From: Sphingobium sp. CAP-1
GTDB taxonomy: Bacteria > Pseudomonadota > Alphaproteobacteria > Sphingomonadales > Sphingomonadaceae
NCBI RefSeq assembly: GCF_009720145.1
Contig: NZ_CP046252.1
Span: forward strand, 682,001-746,000
Length of the DNA stretch: 64,000 nt
Direction of reading: 5' to 3'
In this document: piece by piece, positions 16,600 through 23,773 of the stretch
Position numbering within the stretch: the stretch's first letter is position 1
How the letters are laid out: each line of letters opens with the position of its first letter
Notes under the pieces: generated by a model
Databases searched by the model: none
Seen by the model: only the letters and a program-made list of their open reading frames with translations
What the model was told of the DNA's origin: nothing
Made by a program: the position numbers and the translations under genes

Positions 16600-17741
16600 G
16601 CGTTTTCTTTCTCTTTCGCGCTGTTCAAAAGGCCGCGCTGGGCCAGATTGGTCATGAAGGCGGCAATGCCCTGGGTCCAGGGCGCCGCGTCCTTCGATGT
16701 TACGACGCGGTTCACCAGCCTGCCGAGGCGCGGCGTGGAGATGGCGACGATATCGCCGACCTTGTGGGTGAAGCCACGGCCGGCCACGTCGCGGTCCTGC
16801 ACCGGGGCGAATAATGTGCCCAGCATCAGGGCGAAGCCGTCGGGATATTGATGTTCGGACAGGGTCTGGCGCACCAGATCCAGCGGATCGCGGCTGATCT
16901 GGCTCATGCTGCTAAGACCTTCCAGACGATAGCCTTCCGGCCCGTCGATCGTCAGTTCCACTTCGGCGGCGCGGACATCGTCGATCGTGAAACCGGCGTC
17001 GAACAGGCGGACCAGCGGGCCGAGCGCGCAGGAGGCGTTATTGTCCTTCGCCTTGCCCAGCAACAGGGCGGATCGTCCTTCGAAATCGCGCAGATTGACA
17101 TCATTGCCCAACGTCGCGCCGATAGCGTTCCCGGCCGCATTGACCAGCAGCACGATTTCCGGCTCCGGGTTGTTCCAGGTGGAATCGGACCGGATGCCGA
17201 TCTGCGCGCCGGCGCCTACGGTCGACAGCACGGGCGCCTTGGTAAAGACTTCGGCGTCGGGGCCGATCGCGACCTCCAGATATTGGGACCACAGCCCGTC
17301 CTCGATCAGCGCGGCCTTGAGCGCGGCGGCTTCTTGCGTACCCGGCACCACGGCCCGGATCGATCCGCCGACGCGTTCCTCCAGTCGTCCGCGAATGTCG
17401 GCGGCGGCATCGGCGTCGCCGCGCGCGCGCTCCTCGATCACGCGCTCGATGGCCGAGAGAGCGAAGGTGACGCCGCACGCCTTGACGCATTGCAGGTCGA
17501 CCGGGCTGAGCAGCGGCAGATCGAGCATATCGAGCGGCCCCAGTTCCTCGCCTGCATCTGCGGGCAAGGGCAGCAGTTCGACCAGTTGCGCCGCGGTGGG
17601 CGCGACCCGGCTCATATCATAGGCGACGCCATGGCGGACCAGGATCGGGCTGGGGCCAGCGGCGGTCTGCACACGGCCGAGAAACAGGCCGTCGCGCCAG
17701 TCGGCGGGCAGGCAATCTGGCAAGGAGGGAACCCCCGGCAT
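16596..17741 (-). CDS. xylX: 2-keto-3-deoxyxylonate dehydratase-type fumarylacetoacetate hydrolase family protein
   Basis: The FAH-superfamily enzyme of the Weimberg pathway would turn 2-keto-3-deoxyxylonate into alpha-ketoglutarate semialdehyde. The 381-residue chain has the FAH metal-site pattern: a central EPEIVLLVNAAG with a metal Glu pair, then GNDVNLRDFEGRSALLLGKA and KDNNASCALGP. The longer N-terminal domain (VKACGVTFALSAIERVIEER) is typical of XylX/araD1-like proteins. Three start codons sit in a row (TTG 17747, ATG 17744, ATG 17741); AGGAG is spaced best for 17741. It is first in the operon, with the operator 17773-17786 just upstream. Confidence 0.8.
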   Translation of the reverse strand: MPGVPSLPDCLPADWRDGLFLGRVQTAAGPSPILVRHGVAYDMSRVAPTAAQLVELLPLPADAGEELGPLDMLDLPLLSPVDLQCVKACGVTFALSAIERVIEERARGDADAAADIRGRLEERVGGSIRAVVPGTQEAAALKAALIEDGLWSQYLEVAIGPDAEVFTKAPVLSTVGAGAQIGIRSDSTWNNPEPEIVLLVNAAGNAIGATLGNDVNLRDFEGRSALLLGKAKDNNASCALGPLVRLFDAGFTIDDVRAAEVELTIDGPEGYRLEGLSSMSQISRDPLDLVRQTLSEHQYPDGFALMLGTLFAPVQDRDVAGRGFTHKVGDIVAISTPRLGRLVNRVVTSKDAAPWTQGIAAFMTNLAQRGLLNSAKEKENA

Positions 17742-17772
17742 CATCAACTCCTAAAACGACGATCACTAAAAT

Positions 17773-17786
17773 TGATAGCGCTACCA
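17773..17786. promoter_or_regulatory. LacI-type operator in the xylX promoter
   Basis: TGATAGCGCTACCA, a near-perfect palindrome around AGCGCT. It is identical to the site at 33991-34004. On the minus strand it lies 18 bp after a TTGACT -35 box (17810-17805), so it covers the -10 position, and 32 bp before the xylX start. The likely partner is the LacI protein encoded at 20328-21401. Confidence 0.75.
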
Positions 17787-17906
17787 ACATCGAACCGGCC
17801 GCGAAGTCAAGAGGCTGTTGCGCAAAAGAGATAAGGCGAAAGTCGTAGGGGGTGCGCGCGTTATGGCTTTTCCCGATCATCGCTTTGGGGCATAGCTGCA
17901 AGGACC

Positions 17907-18107
17907 ATGAGCAAGCCAGAAGATAGCGCGCCGCCCACCGGCGCAGACGCCGCCGTTCCCGCAGCCCCAGCACCTGAAACCGGCGCGCCCGATCTGGCCG
18001 CCGCCGCGCGCAAATCCGCCGGCAAGGGCATTTGGATGGGCACTGCTGTCGGGATCGGATCGGCCGCGATCGTGGCGGCGCTGCTCTACACGCGCAAGAA
18101 GGGCTAA
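17907..18107 (+). CDS. Small single-span membrane protein, function unknown
   Basis: The product has 66 residues: an acidic, alanine/proline-rich N-terminal half, then a membrane segment (GTAVGIGSAAIVAALLYTR, about residues 45-63) and a short basic end (RKKG). I recognise no domain. The basic end next to the helix suggests the C-terminus stays in the cytoplasm, or the helix anchors the protein from outside. It stands alone, divergent from the xylose operon. Confidence 0.55.
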   Translation: MSKPEDSAPPTGADAAVPAAPAPETGAPDLAAAARKSAGKGIWMGTAVGIGSAAIVAALLYTRKKG

Positions 18108-18170
18108 GCGCGCGTCCCTGCGCTGACCCAATGCGTAGATGCAGGGGCAAGATACTGGAATACAGACAAA

Positions 18171-18205
18171 AAAGGGGCGGCATGGCCTTCGTTCCATGCC
18201 GCCCT
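18171..18205 (-). terminator. Rho-independent terminator for the EF-hand gene
   Basis: An 11-bp stem (18175-18185 with 18194-18204) and an 8-base loop. On the minus strand it is followed by a TTTTTT run (the A-run at about 18167-18173 here). It lies downstream of the stop at 18284. Confidence 0.7.
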
Positions 18206-18283
18206 CCGGCGCGACCCGGCAGGCTCTTTCATGCCCCTGTCCTTATCACGTCCTTCGTGACAGGGGGTGGGGAGCGGCAGTCG

Positions 18284-18631
18284 TCAGGCTGCGCCGCCAC
18301 TCAGATAGTGGATCAGTTCCGGTTTGCTGATCGTGCTATTCTTGTCGGTGTCCGCCGTGGTGAAGGCGCCATTGGCCCAGGTCGTGACCTGATCGGCGGG
18401 CAGTTGCGATCCGGTCGCCTTCATTTCCTGCGTCTTGAGCGCGACCATCCAGCGGGAAAATTCGGCCTGGTCGAGTTGGCCATCCTTGTTCGCGTCATAG
18501 GCCGGGAATTCGGCATCGACGATCGCCGCCACGCCACTGGCTGGCGCCGCCGGAGTCGCGGGAATGTCGGTTTGCGCCAGAACCGGCGCGCTCATAGCGA
18601 GGGCGGTGGTGAGTAAAAAGGTACGGAACAT
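18284..18631 (-). CDS. Secreted EF-hand calcium-binding protein
   Basis: The product has 115 residues. A Sec signal peptide (MFRTFLLTTALAMSAPVLAQ) is followed by two EF-hand loops, DANKDGQLDQAEF near residue 49 and DTDKNSTISKPEL near residue 93, both with the expected acidic positions. It should bind calcium in the periplasm. The open frame runs to 18796, but the ATG at 18631 has AGGAG upstream and the signal peptide starts there. Small secreted EF-hand proteins of this type are common in sphingomonads; their role is unclear. Confidence 0.75.
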   Translation of the reverse strand: MFRTFLLTTALAMSAPVLAQTDIPATPAAPASGVAAIVDAEFPAYDANKDGQLDQAEFSRWMVALKTQEMKATGSQLPADQVTTWANGAFTTADTDKNSTISKPELIHYLSGGAA

Positions 18632-18718
18632 GGCAATCTCCTGTCGCCTATAATGGATCGGGACAATATTCGTTCCAGCCCCGTGGATCAGTTGACGCCA
18701 TAATGAACCAGAATGACG

Positions 18719-18736
18719 GAATGTTCCTGAACATTC
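18719..18736. promoter_or_regulatory. Perfect 18-bp palindrome between the EF-hand gene and purB
   Basis: GAATGTTC-CT-GAACATTC lies in a 285-bp divergent intergenic region, 88 bp upstream of the EF-hand start and 181 bp before purB. It has the form of an operator for a dimeric regulator, but I cannot name the protein. Confidence 0.4.
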
Positions 18737-18916
18737 GTTCATCCTGCTGCATTCATCTTGCCGATTCGTTCGTTTCAACGACTGTTGCTGCGTCATTTGC
18801 GGTGAATTGTCTGAACAGCCCGCGACTGATCGAGCCGACGGATCGCGATTTGCCCGAACCGGCCGACGCTGCTAGGCGGCGCGGCACCATTCACCCTCCA
18901 GCCGCAGGATTCGCCC

Positions 18917-20233
18917 ATGGTCCCCCGCTACGCCCGCCCCGCAATGACCGCCCTCTGGGAACCGGAAGCCCGCTTCAAAATCTGGTTCGAGATCGAGGCG
19001 CACGCGACCGAGAAGCTGGGCGAACTGGGCGTCGTCCCGCCATCCGCCGCCAAGGCGCTGTGGGACTGGTGGGCCACCAACCCGGCGATCGATGTCGCCG
19101 CGATCGACGCGATCGAGGCCGTCACCAAACATGATGTCATCGCCTTCCTGACCTGGGTCGCCGAACAGGTGGGCGACGAAGCCCGTTTCATGCATCAGGG
19201 CATGACCAGCAGCGACGTGCTGGACACCTGCCTCGCCGTGCAACTGGCCCGTGCCGCCGATATTTTGATCGAGGATCTCGACAAGCTGCTGGAGGTCATC
19301 AAGCGCCGCGCCTTCGAGCATAAGCTGACCCCGACGATCGGCCGCAGCCACGGCATCCATGCCGAGCCGGTGACGTTCGGCCTCAAGATGGCCGAGGCCT
19401 ATGCCGAATTTTCGCGCTGCAAGACCCGCCTGGTCGCGGCGCGCGCGGAAGTCGCGACCTGCGCCATTTCGGGCGCGGTCGGCACTTTCGCCAATATCGA
19501 TCCGCGGGTGGAAGAACATGTCGCGGAGAAACTGGGCCTCGCCATCGAGCCGGTGTCGACCCAGGTGATCCCGCGCGACCGCCATGCGATGTTCTTCGCG
19601 ACGCTGGGCGTCATCGCCTCGTCCATCGAGCGCCTCGCCGTCGAGGTCCGTCATCTCCAGCGCACCGAAGTATTGGAGGCCGAGGAATATTTTTCGCCCG
19701 GCCAGAAGGGCAGCAGCGCCATGCCGCACAAGCGCAACCCGGTGCTGACCGAAAACCTCACGGGCCTTGCCCGCGTGGTGCGCGCCGCCGTCGTCCCGGC
19801 GCTGGAAAATGTCGCGCTGTGGCATGAGCGCGATATCAGCCACTCGTCGGTCGAGCGCTTCTTCGGTCCCGACGCGACCATCACGCTGGATTTCGCGCTG
19901 GGACGCCTGACCGGCGTGATCGACAAGCTGCTCATCTATCCCGAACGGATGATGAAGAATCTCGACAAGATGGGTGGCCTCGTCCACTCGCAGCGCGTGC
20001 TGCTGGCGCTGACCCAGGCGGGCGTGAGCCGCGAGGATAGCTATCGCTATGTTCAGCGCAACGCCATGAAGGTGTGGGAATCGGACGGCCAGCTCTCGCT
20101 GCTCGAACTGCTCAAGGCCGACGAGGATGTCGCCGCCGCGCTCAGCGCTCAGGAGATTGAGGACAAGTTCAACCTCGACTATCATTTCAAGCAGGTCGAC
20201 ACGATCTTCAAGCGGGTGTTCGGCGAGGCGTAA
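18917..20233 (+). CDS. purB: Adenylosuccinate lyase
   Basis: Acts twice in purine synthesis, cleaving SAICAR and adenylosuccinate. The 438-residue chain is the usual length. The fumarase/aspartase-superfamily signature GSSAMPHKRNPVLTENLTGL lies near residue 262. The catalytic region MTSSDVLDTCLAVQLARA is near 95 and GRSHGIHAEPVTFGLKMAEA near 141. The ATG at 18917 has AGGA seven bases upstream. The gene stands alone and is followed by the dispersed palindromic element. Confidence 0.95.
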   Translation: MVPRYARPAMTALWEPEARFKIWFEIEAHATEKLGELGVVPPSAAKALWDWWATNPAIDVAAIDAIEAVTKHDVIAFLTWVAEQVGDEARFMHQGMTSSDVLDTCLAVQLARAADILIEDLDKLLEVIKRRAFEHKLTPTIGRSHGIHAEPVTFGLKMAEAYAEFSRCKTRLVAARAEVATCAISGAVGTFANIDPRVEEHVAEKLGLAIEPVSTQVIPRDRHAMFFATLGVIASSIERLAVEVRHLQRTEVLEAEEYFSPGQKGSSAMPHKRNPVLTENLTGLARVVRAAVVPALENVALWHERDISHSSVERFFGPDATITLDFALGRLTGVIDKLLIYPERMMKNLDKMGGLVHSQRVLLALTQAGVSREDSYRYVQRNAMKVWESDGQLSLLELLKADEDVAAALSAQEIEDKFNLDYHFKQVDTIFKRVFGEA

Positions 20234-20243
20234 TAGCTGCCAT

Positions 20244-20317
20244 CCGTTCGCTTCGAGCGAAGTCGAGAAGCGGGAAGCGCTGTGCCAGCCGTTTCTCGAC
20301 ACGCTCGAAACGAACGG
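20244..20317. repeat. Intergenic palindromic element, copy 2
   Basis: Left arm from 20244 begins CCGTTCGCTTCGAGCGAAGT; right arm 20290-20317 ends CGCTCGAAACGAACGG. Same element as 10532-10606, here between the 3' ends of purB and lacI. Confidence 0.75.
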
Positions 20318-20327
20318 GCCTTGTTCT

Positions 20328-21401
20328 TTACCGCCCGCCCAACCTGGGCCGCATCCGGGGCGCGGCGTCCGATTGCCGGCGGATCAGGGCATGGTCCAGC
20401 ACCAGATGCTCGGCCTTGCCGGTTCCGGGGCTGCGGCGGCCCTTCAACTGTCGCACCAGCACCTCCACCGCCGCACGCGCCATGGCGCTGATCGGCTGGC
20501 GGATGGTGGTGAGTTCGGGCCAGATGGTGGTCGCCAGCGAGGTATCGTCAAAGCCGCAGACGGTCAGGTCGCCCGGCACGTCCAGCCCGGTGCGATGCGC
20601 GATCGCGACGGTGGCGGCGGCCATATCGTCATTGCTGGCGAAGATCGCGGTCGGTGGGTCGATCAGCGACAGGATATGCTCCGCCGCGTCCAGCCCCGAT
20701 CGATAGGTGAAAAAGCCCTGCGCGATCAGTTCGTCCTGCACCGGCAGGTCGGCTTCGGTCAGCGCCGCGACATAGCCTTCAAACCGTTTGGCGCTGGCGC
20801 TCTGGTTGGGATTGCCCTTGATGAAGCCGATCCGGCCATGGCCGAGCGCGATGAGATGGCGGGTCATTTCATAGGCGGCGTGGCGATCGTCGATGCTGAC
20901 GGTGGCCAGATCCGAAGGCGCCCGCCCGGTTGCCACCGCGATGGCGGGAATGCCGGCCCGGTCCAGTGCATCGACCAGTTCGGGAAGGTCGCACAGCGGC
21001 GGGGGCAGGATCACCCCGTCGATCCGCCCGCGTTGCAGATGCGCGACGACCGCTTCGACCGATGTTTCCTCGTCCCATTTTTCGACCACCAGATCGACGC
21101 CGCTGCGGCTGGCCTGATCCAGGCTGCCGACCAGAAATTCGCTGAGATAGGAGGAGGACGGGTTGGAATAGAGCAGGCCGATCCGTATTTCGTCGCCACC
21201 GGCCAGCGTCCGCGCCGCCGCGCTGGGCGCGTAGTTAAGCGCGGCGATCGCCGTCTGCACCTTTTCCCGCGTCGCCGCGCGCACCACCTGTTCGCCGTTG
21301 ATCACGCGCGACACGGTCATCGGCGACACGCCGGCTTCGCGGGCGACATCGTTGATGGTGGGGGCGTTGCGCTGGCGGCGGGATGATCGGCTGTCGCTCA
21401 A
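20328..21401 (-). CDS. LacI-family transcriptional regulator (proposed glucuronoxylan regulator)
   Basis: The 357-residue repressor has a helix-turn-helix at residues 15-36 (TINDVAREAGVSPMTVSRVI), a hinge helix (YAPSAAARTLAGG) and a periplasmic-binding-protein-like sugar domain (RIGLLYSNPSSSYLSEFLVG to the conserved FDDTSLATTIWPELTTIRQP). It lies behind the alpha-glucuronidase gene on the same strand. Operator-like 14-mers lie upstream of itself, the xyl operon, the GH67/GH3 divergent promoter and the TonB receptor, so it is the best candidate for controlling all four. The inducer may be xylose, glucuronate or an oligosaccharide; the sequence does not say which. Confidence 0.88.
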   Translation of the reverse strand: MSDSRSSRRQRNAPTINDVAREAGVSPMTVSRVINGEQVVRAATREKVQTAIAALNYAPSAAARTLAGGDEIRIGLLYSNPSSSYLSEFLVGSLDQASRSGVDLVVEKWDEETSVEAVVAHLQRGRIDGVILPPPLCDLPELVDALDRAGIPAIAVATGRAPSDLATVSIDDRHAAYEMTRHLIALGHGRIGFIKGNPNQSASAKRFEGYVAALTEADLPVQDELIAQGFFTYRSGLDAAEHILSLIDPPTAIFASNDDMAAATVAIAHRTGLDVPGDLTVCGFDDTSLATTIWPELTTIRQPISAMARAAVEVLVRQLKGRRSPGTGKAEHLVLDHALIRRQSDAAPRMRPRLGGR

Positions 21402-21420
21402 GGCGGATACTTTCAGGCAA

Positions 21421-21434
21421 TGTTGTCGCTATCA
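21421..21434. promoter_or_regulatory. LacI-type operator variant, lacI upstream site 1
   Basis: TGTTGTCGCTATCA. Its complement TGATAGCGACAACA keeps the TGATAGCG half of the consensus found at 17773 and 33991. It forms the left arm of a larger inverted repeat with the next site. Probably autoregulatory. Confidence 0.6.
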
Positions 21435-21437
21435 TTC

Positions 21438-21451
21438 TGGTAGCGACAACA
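21438..21451. promoter_or_regulatory. LacI-type operator variant, lacI upstream site 2
   Basis: TGGTAGCGACAACA, inverted relative to site 1 with centres 17 bp apart. Together 21418-21431 and 21441-21454 are perfect 14-bp inverted arms. The site lies between the aguA stop and the lacI start. Confidence 0.6.
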
Positions 21452-21474
21452 TTGGCCATAGTTAAAGGGAAAAA

Positions 21475-23631
21475 TCAGTTGTGACCGGGCGCATAGGGGA
21501 AGCTTTGCGCCTTGTACCAGTCCAGATCATGCGCCGGCGCGGCCGATCCGGCGGGCAGGGGGCGTTTCGACACCGACTGGAAATAGGCGATGCTGGCGTC
21601 ACGCCACCATTGCGCCTCGCGATGCTGGATCGTCAGGAAGGCTTCGGTTTCCGCGAAGCGTTCGGCATCGACATAGGGTTTGAGCGACGCCCATGTCGTC
21701 TGCATGTCCGCGACATAGCGCACCCCGCCGTCATAATGGTGGATCAGGCCGTCCCACAGCGTGTCGCCCGACTTCAGCCGATAGTCCCAGGGGAGGTGAT
21801 GGAACCACAGCAAGTCGCGCTCAGGCGTGGTCCGGGGATCGGTCAGCATCTTTGCCACCACCGGCGCATATTGGCCGACGGCGTCGCTGCCCCTTTTCGT
21901 GCGGTCAAAGCCGATGCCGTTCACATCCGCCTTGTGATAATAGACCGGGTTCCATTCGGGGCGGGCGAGGTCGGACACCCATGGCGCGGGGCCATAATGA
22001 TGGCCGGTGCCCATGACATGGGCAAGGCCCAGCGGTGTCATATAGTCGACCGCGGCCTCGCGCGATCCCATCATCATGGTGACGACGGGCTGCACAACCT
22101 TCGGATCGGAGGAAAAGGTCATTTTCGTCCATTCGCGGGCAATCCCCTCCGCCGACAGGCTGGTGTCCCACGCCAGACGGCCGAACGCATACCAGTCCGC
22201 CTGATTGAAGATCGATCCGCTCCAGTCGCGATTCGCCCCGATATTGGCGACGCCGGCGATGCCGGTCAGCCTATGCCCCTCCAGCGATCCGTCGATCACC
22301 TTCGCCACCGTCGATCCCCGGCCGTTGGCGAAAGTATCGGCGTCCAGCACCTCCTCGAACAAGGGGCCGAGATAGGTGAGGTGGGTGGACTGACCCAGAT
22401 ATTCCTTGGTGATCTGGAATTCCATCATCAGCGGCGTTTTGGGCATTGCGCCAAACAGCGGATGGAAGGGTTCGCGCGGCTGGAAGTCGATCGCGCCATT
22501 CTTCACCTGCACGATCACATTGTCGGCGAACTTGCCGTCCAGCGGCTTGAAGTCGGTATAGGCCTGCTTGGCGCGATCGTCGGGATTGTCATGGGCGTAG
22601 ACGAAGGCGCGCCACATCACGATGCCGCCATGGGGCTTTACCGCCGCAGCCAGCATGTTCGCGCCGTCGGCATGGGTGCGGTTATAATCCTGCGGGCCGG
22701 GCTGACCCTCGCTGTTGGCCTTTACCAGAAAGCCGCCGAAATCGGGGATCGCCTTGTAGATTTCGTCGGCCTTCGCCTTCCACCATGCGGCGACGGCGGG
22801 ATCGAGCGGATCGGCGGTCTTGAGGCCGTCCAGTTCCATCGGCGCGGTCCATTTGACCGATAGATAGACTTTGATGCCATAGGGGCGGAATATGTCGGCC
22901 AGCGCCGCCGCCTTGGCGATATAGGGTGCGGTCAGGCTGTCGGACCTGGCGTTCACATTATTGAGGACGGTGCCGTTGATGCCGATCGAGGCATTGGCTC
23001 TGGCATAGTCGGCATAGCGTGGCCCCTTCCAGTCGGGCAGCCGCCACCAGTCCCAGATCGATTCGCCAGCATAGCCACGCTCGACCGTGCCATTCAGATT
23101 ATCCCAATGGTTGAGCAGGCGCAGGCCAATCTTCGGCGCGCTGCTTATGTCGAGATGGTCGAGGCTCTCGCCGCTCTGGGCGAGGCGCAGCCAGTGATAG
23201 GCGCCGTGGAGCAGGCCGACATCGCTGTTGGCGGCGATAACCGTCACCGCCTTGCCGTCGACCGTCATGGAACGAATCGCATAGCCCTCGCTGCCCAGCC
23301 CATCGGTTTTGACCGGCAGGGACGGGGTGGAGGCGGGCGTCGCCAACAGCAGCGCGCCTTGCTGGATCGTTGCTGACAGGGGGAGCGTCGTTCCCGTCAT
23401 GCCGGCGACGCCGCGCTGCAATTCCTGCGTGGCGATGGTCAGGGTCGGACTGGTTCCGGCCGCCACGATAGCGGTCGCATGGGCCGCCAGACCCGCGCCG
23501 CGTGGCGCATCCGCGCGGGCGTAACGCAGCCACAGATCATAGCCGTCCTCGGCCCGCGCGACGGGGGCGGATAGCGGCGTCAGCGCCGTTCCGGTGGCAG
23601 CAATCATCCAGCAAAACAGGCGCGCTCTCAC
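21475..23631 (-). CDS. aguA: Alpha-glucuronidase, glycoside hydrolase family 67
   Basis: Removes (4-O-methyl-)glucuronic acid from xylo-oligosaccharides. The 718-residue chain starts with a signal peptide (residues 1-27). It shows the GH67 catalytic region: ANSEGQPGPQDYNR around residue 303 (general acid Glu), VQVKNGAIDFQPREPFHP around 380 and LMMEFQITKEYLGQSTHLTY around 400 (the two catalytic carboxylates). The C-terminal helical domain contains HHLPWDYRLKSGDTLWDGL. The start is GTG at 23631 with GAGAGGGA before it. The family is often intracellular; the signal peptide implies a periplasmic enzyme here. It diverges from the GH3 operon. Confidence 0.93.
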   Translation of the reverse strand: MRARLFCWMIAATGTALTPLSAPVARAEDGYDLWLRYARADAPRGAGLAAHATAIVAAGTSPTLTIATQELQRGVAGMTGTTLPLSATIQQGALLLATPASTPSLPVKTDGLGSEGYAIRSMTVDGKAVTVIAANSDVGLLHGAYHWLRLAQSGESLDHLDISSAPKIGLRLLNHWDNLNGTVERGYAGESIWDWWRLPDWKGPRYADYARANASIGINGTVLNNVNARSDSLTAPYIAKAAALADIFRPYGIKVYLSVKWTAPMELDGLKTADPLDPAVAAWWKAKADEIYKAIPDFGGFLVKANSEGQPGPQDYNRTHADGANMLAAAVKPHGGIVMWRAFVYAHDNPDDRAKQAYTDFKPLDGKFADNVIVQVKNGAIDFQPREPFHPLFGAMPKTPLMMEFQITKEYLGQSTHLTYLGPLFEEVLDADTFANGRGSTVAKVIDGSLEGHRLTGIAGVANIGANRDWSGSIFNQADWYAFGRLAWDTSLSAEGIAREWTKMTFSSDPKVVQPVVTMMMGSREAAVDYMTPLGLAHVMGTGHHYGPAPWVSDLARPEWNPVYYHKADVNGIGFDRTKRGSDAVGQYAPVVAKMLTDPRTTPERDLLWFHHLPWDYRLKSGDTLWDGLIHHYDGGVRYVADMQTTWASLKPYVDAERFAETEAFLTIQHREAQWWRDASIAYFQSVSKRPLPAGSAAPAHDLDWYKAQSFPYAPGHN

Positions 23632-23656
23632 TCTTCCCTCTCCTTTGTGCGTCGAA

Positions 23657-23685
23657 TGTCAAAGCCGGTTCGACGGCCATTGACA
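23657..23685. promoter_or_regulatory. Inverted repeat and -35 box in the aguA/GH3 divergent promoter
   Basis: TGTCAA (23657-23662) pairs with TTGACA (23680-23685), with inner GCCG/CGGC arms. The TTGACA half can serve as the -35 box for the GH3 operon: it lies 19 bp before the operator at 23705. Confidence 0.5.
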
Positions 23686-23704
23686 AGTGCGTTTGTCCGA
23701 GCAA

Positions 23705-23718
23705 TGGTAACGCTATCA
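23705..23718. promoter_or_regulatory. LacI-type operator in the aguA/GH3 divergent promoter
   Basis: TGGTAACGCTATCA, whose complement TGATAGCGTTACCA differs from the 17773/33991 sites at one position. It sits where the GH3-operon -10 box should be, as in the xylX promoter, and could block both divergent genes. Confidence 0.7.
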
Positions 23719-23773
23719 GTTTGGTCGCGGCAAGTGGAAAGATCGTCGCGGCATAAAAATGGAGAGGGATTTC

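Noticed and set aside
18719..18740. Palindrome with GTTC/GAAC considered as an alphaproteobacterial LexA box
   Set aside because: The GTTC-N7-GTTC spacing is not met and no SOS gene is next to it.
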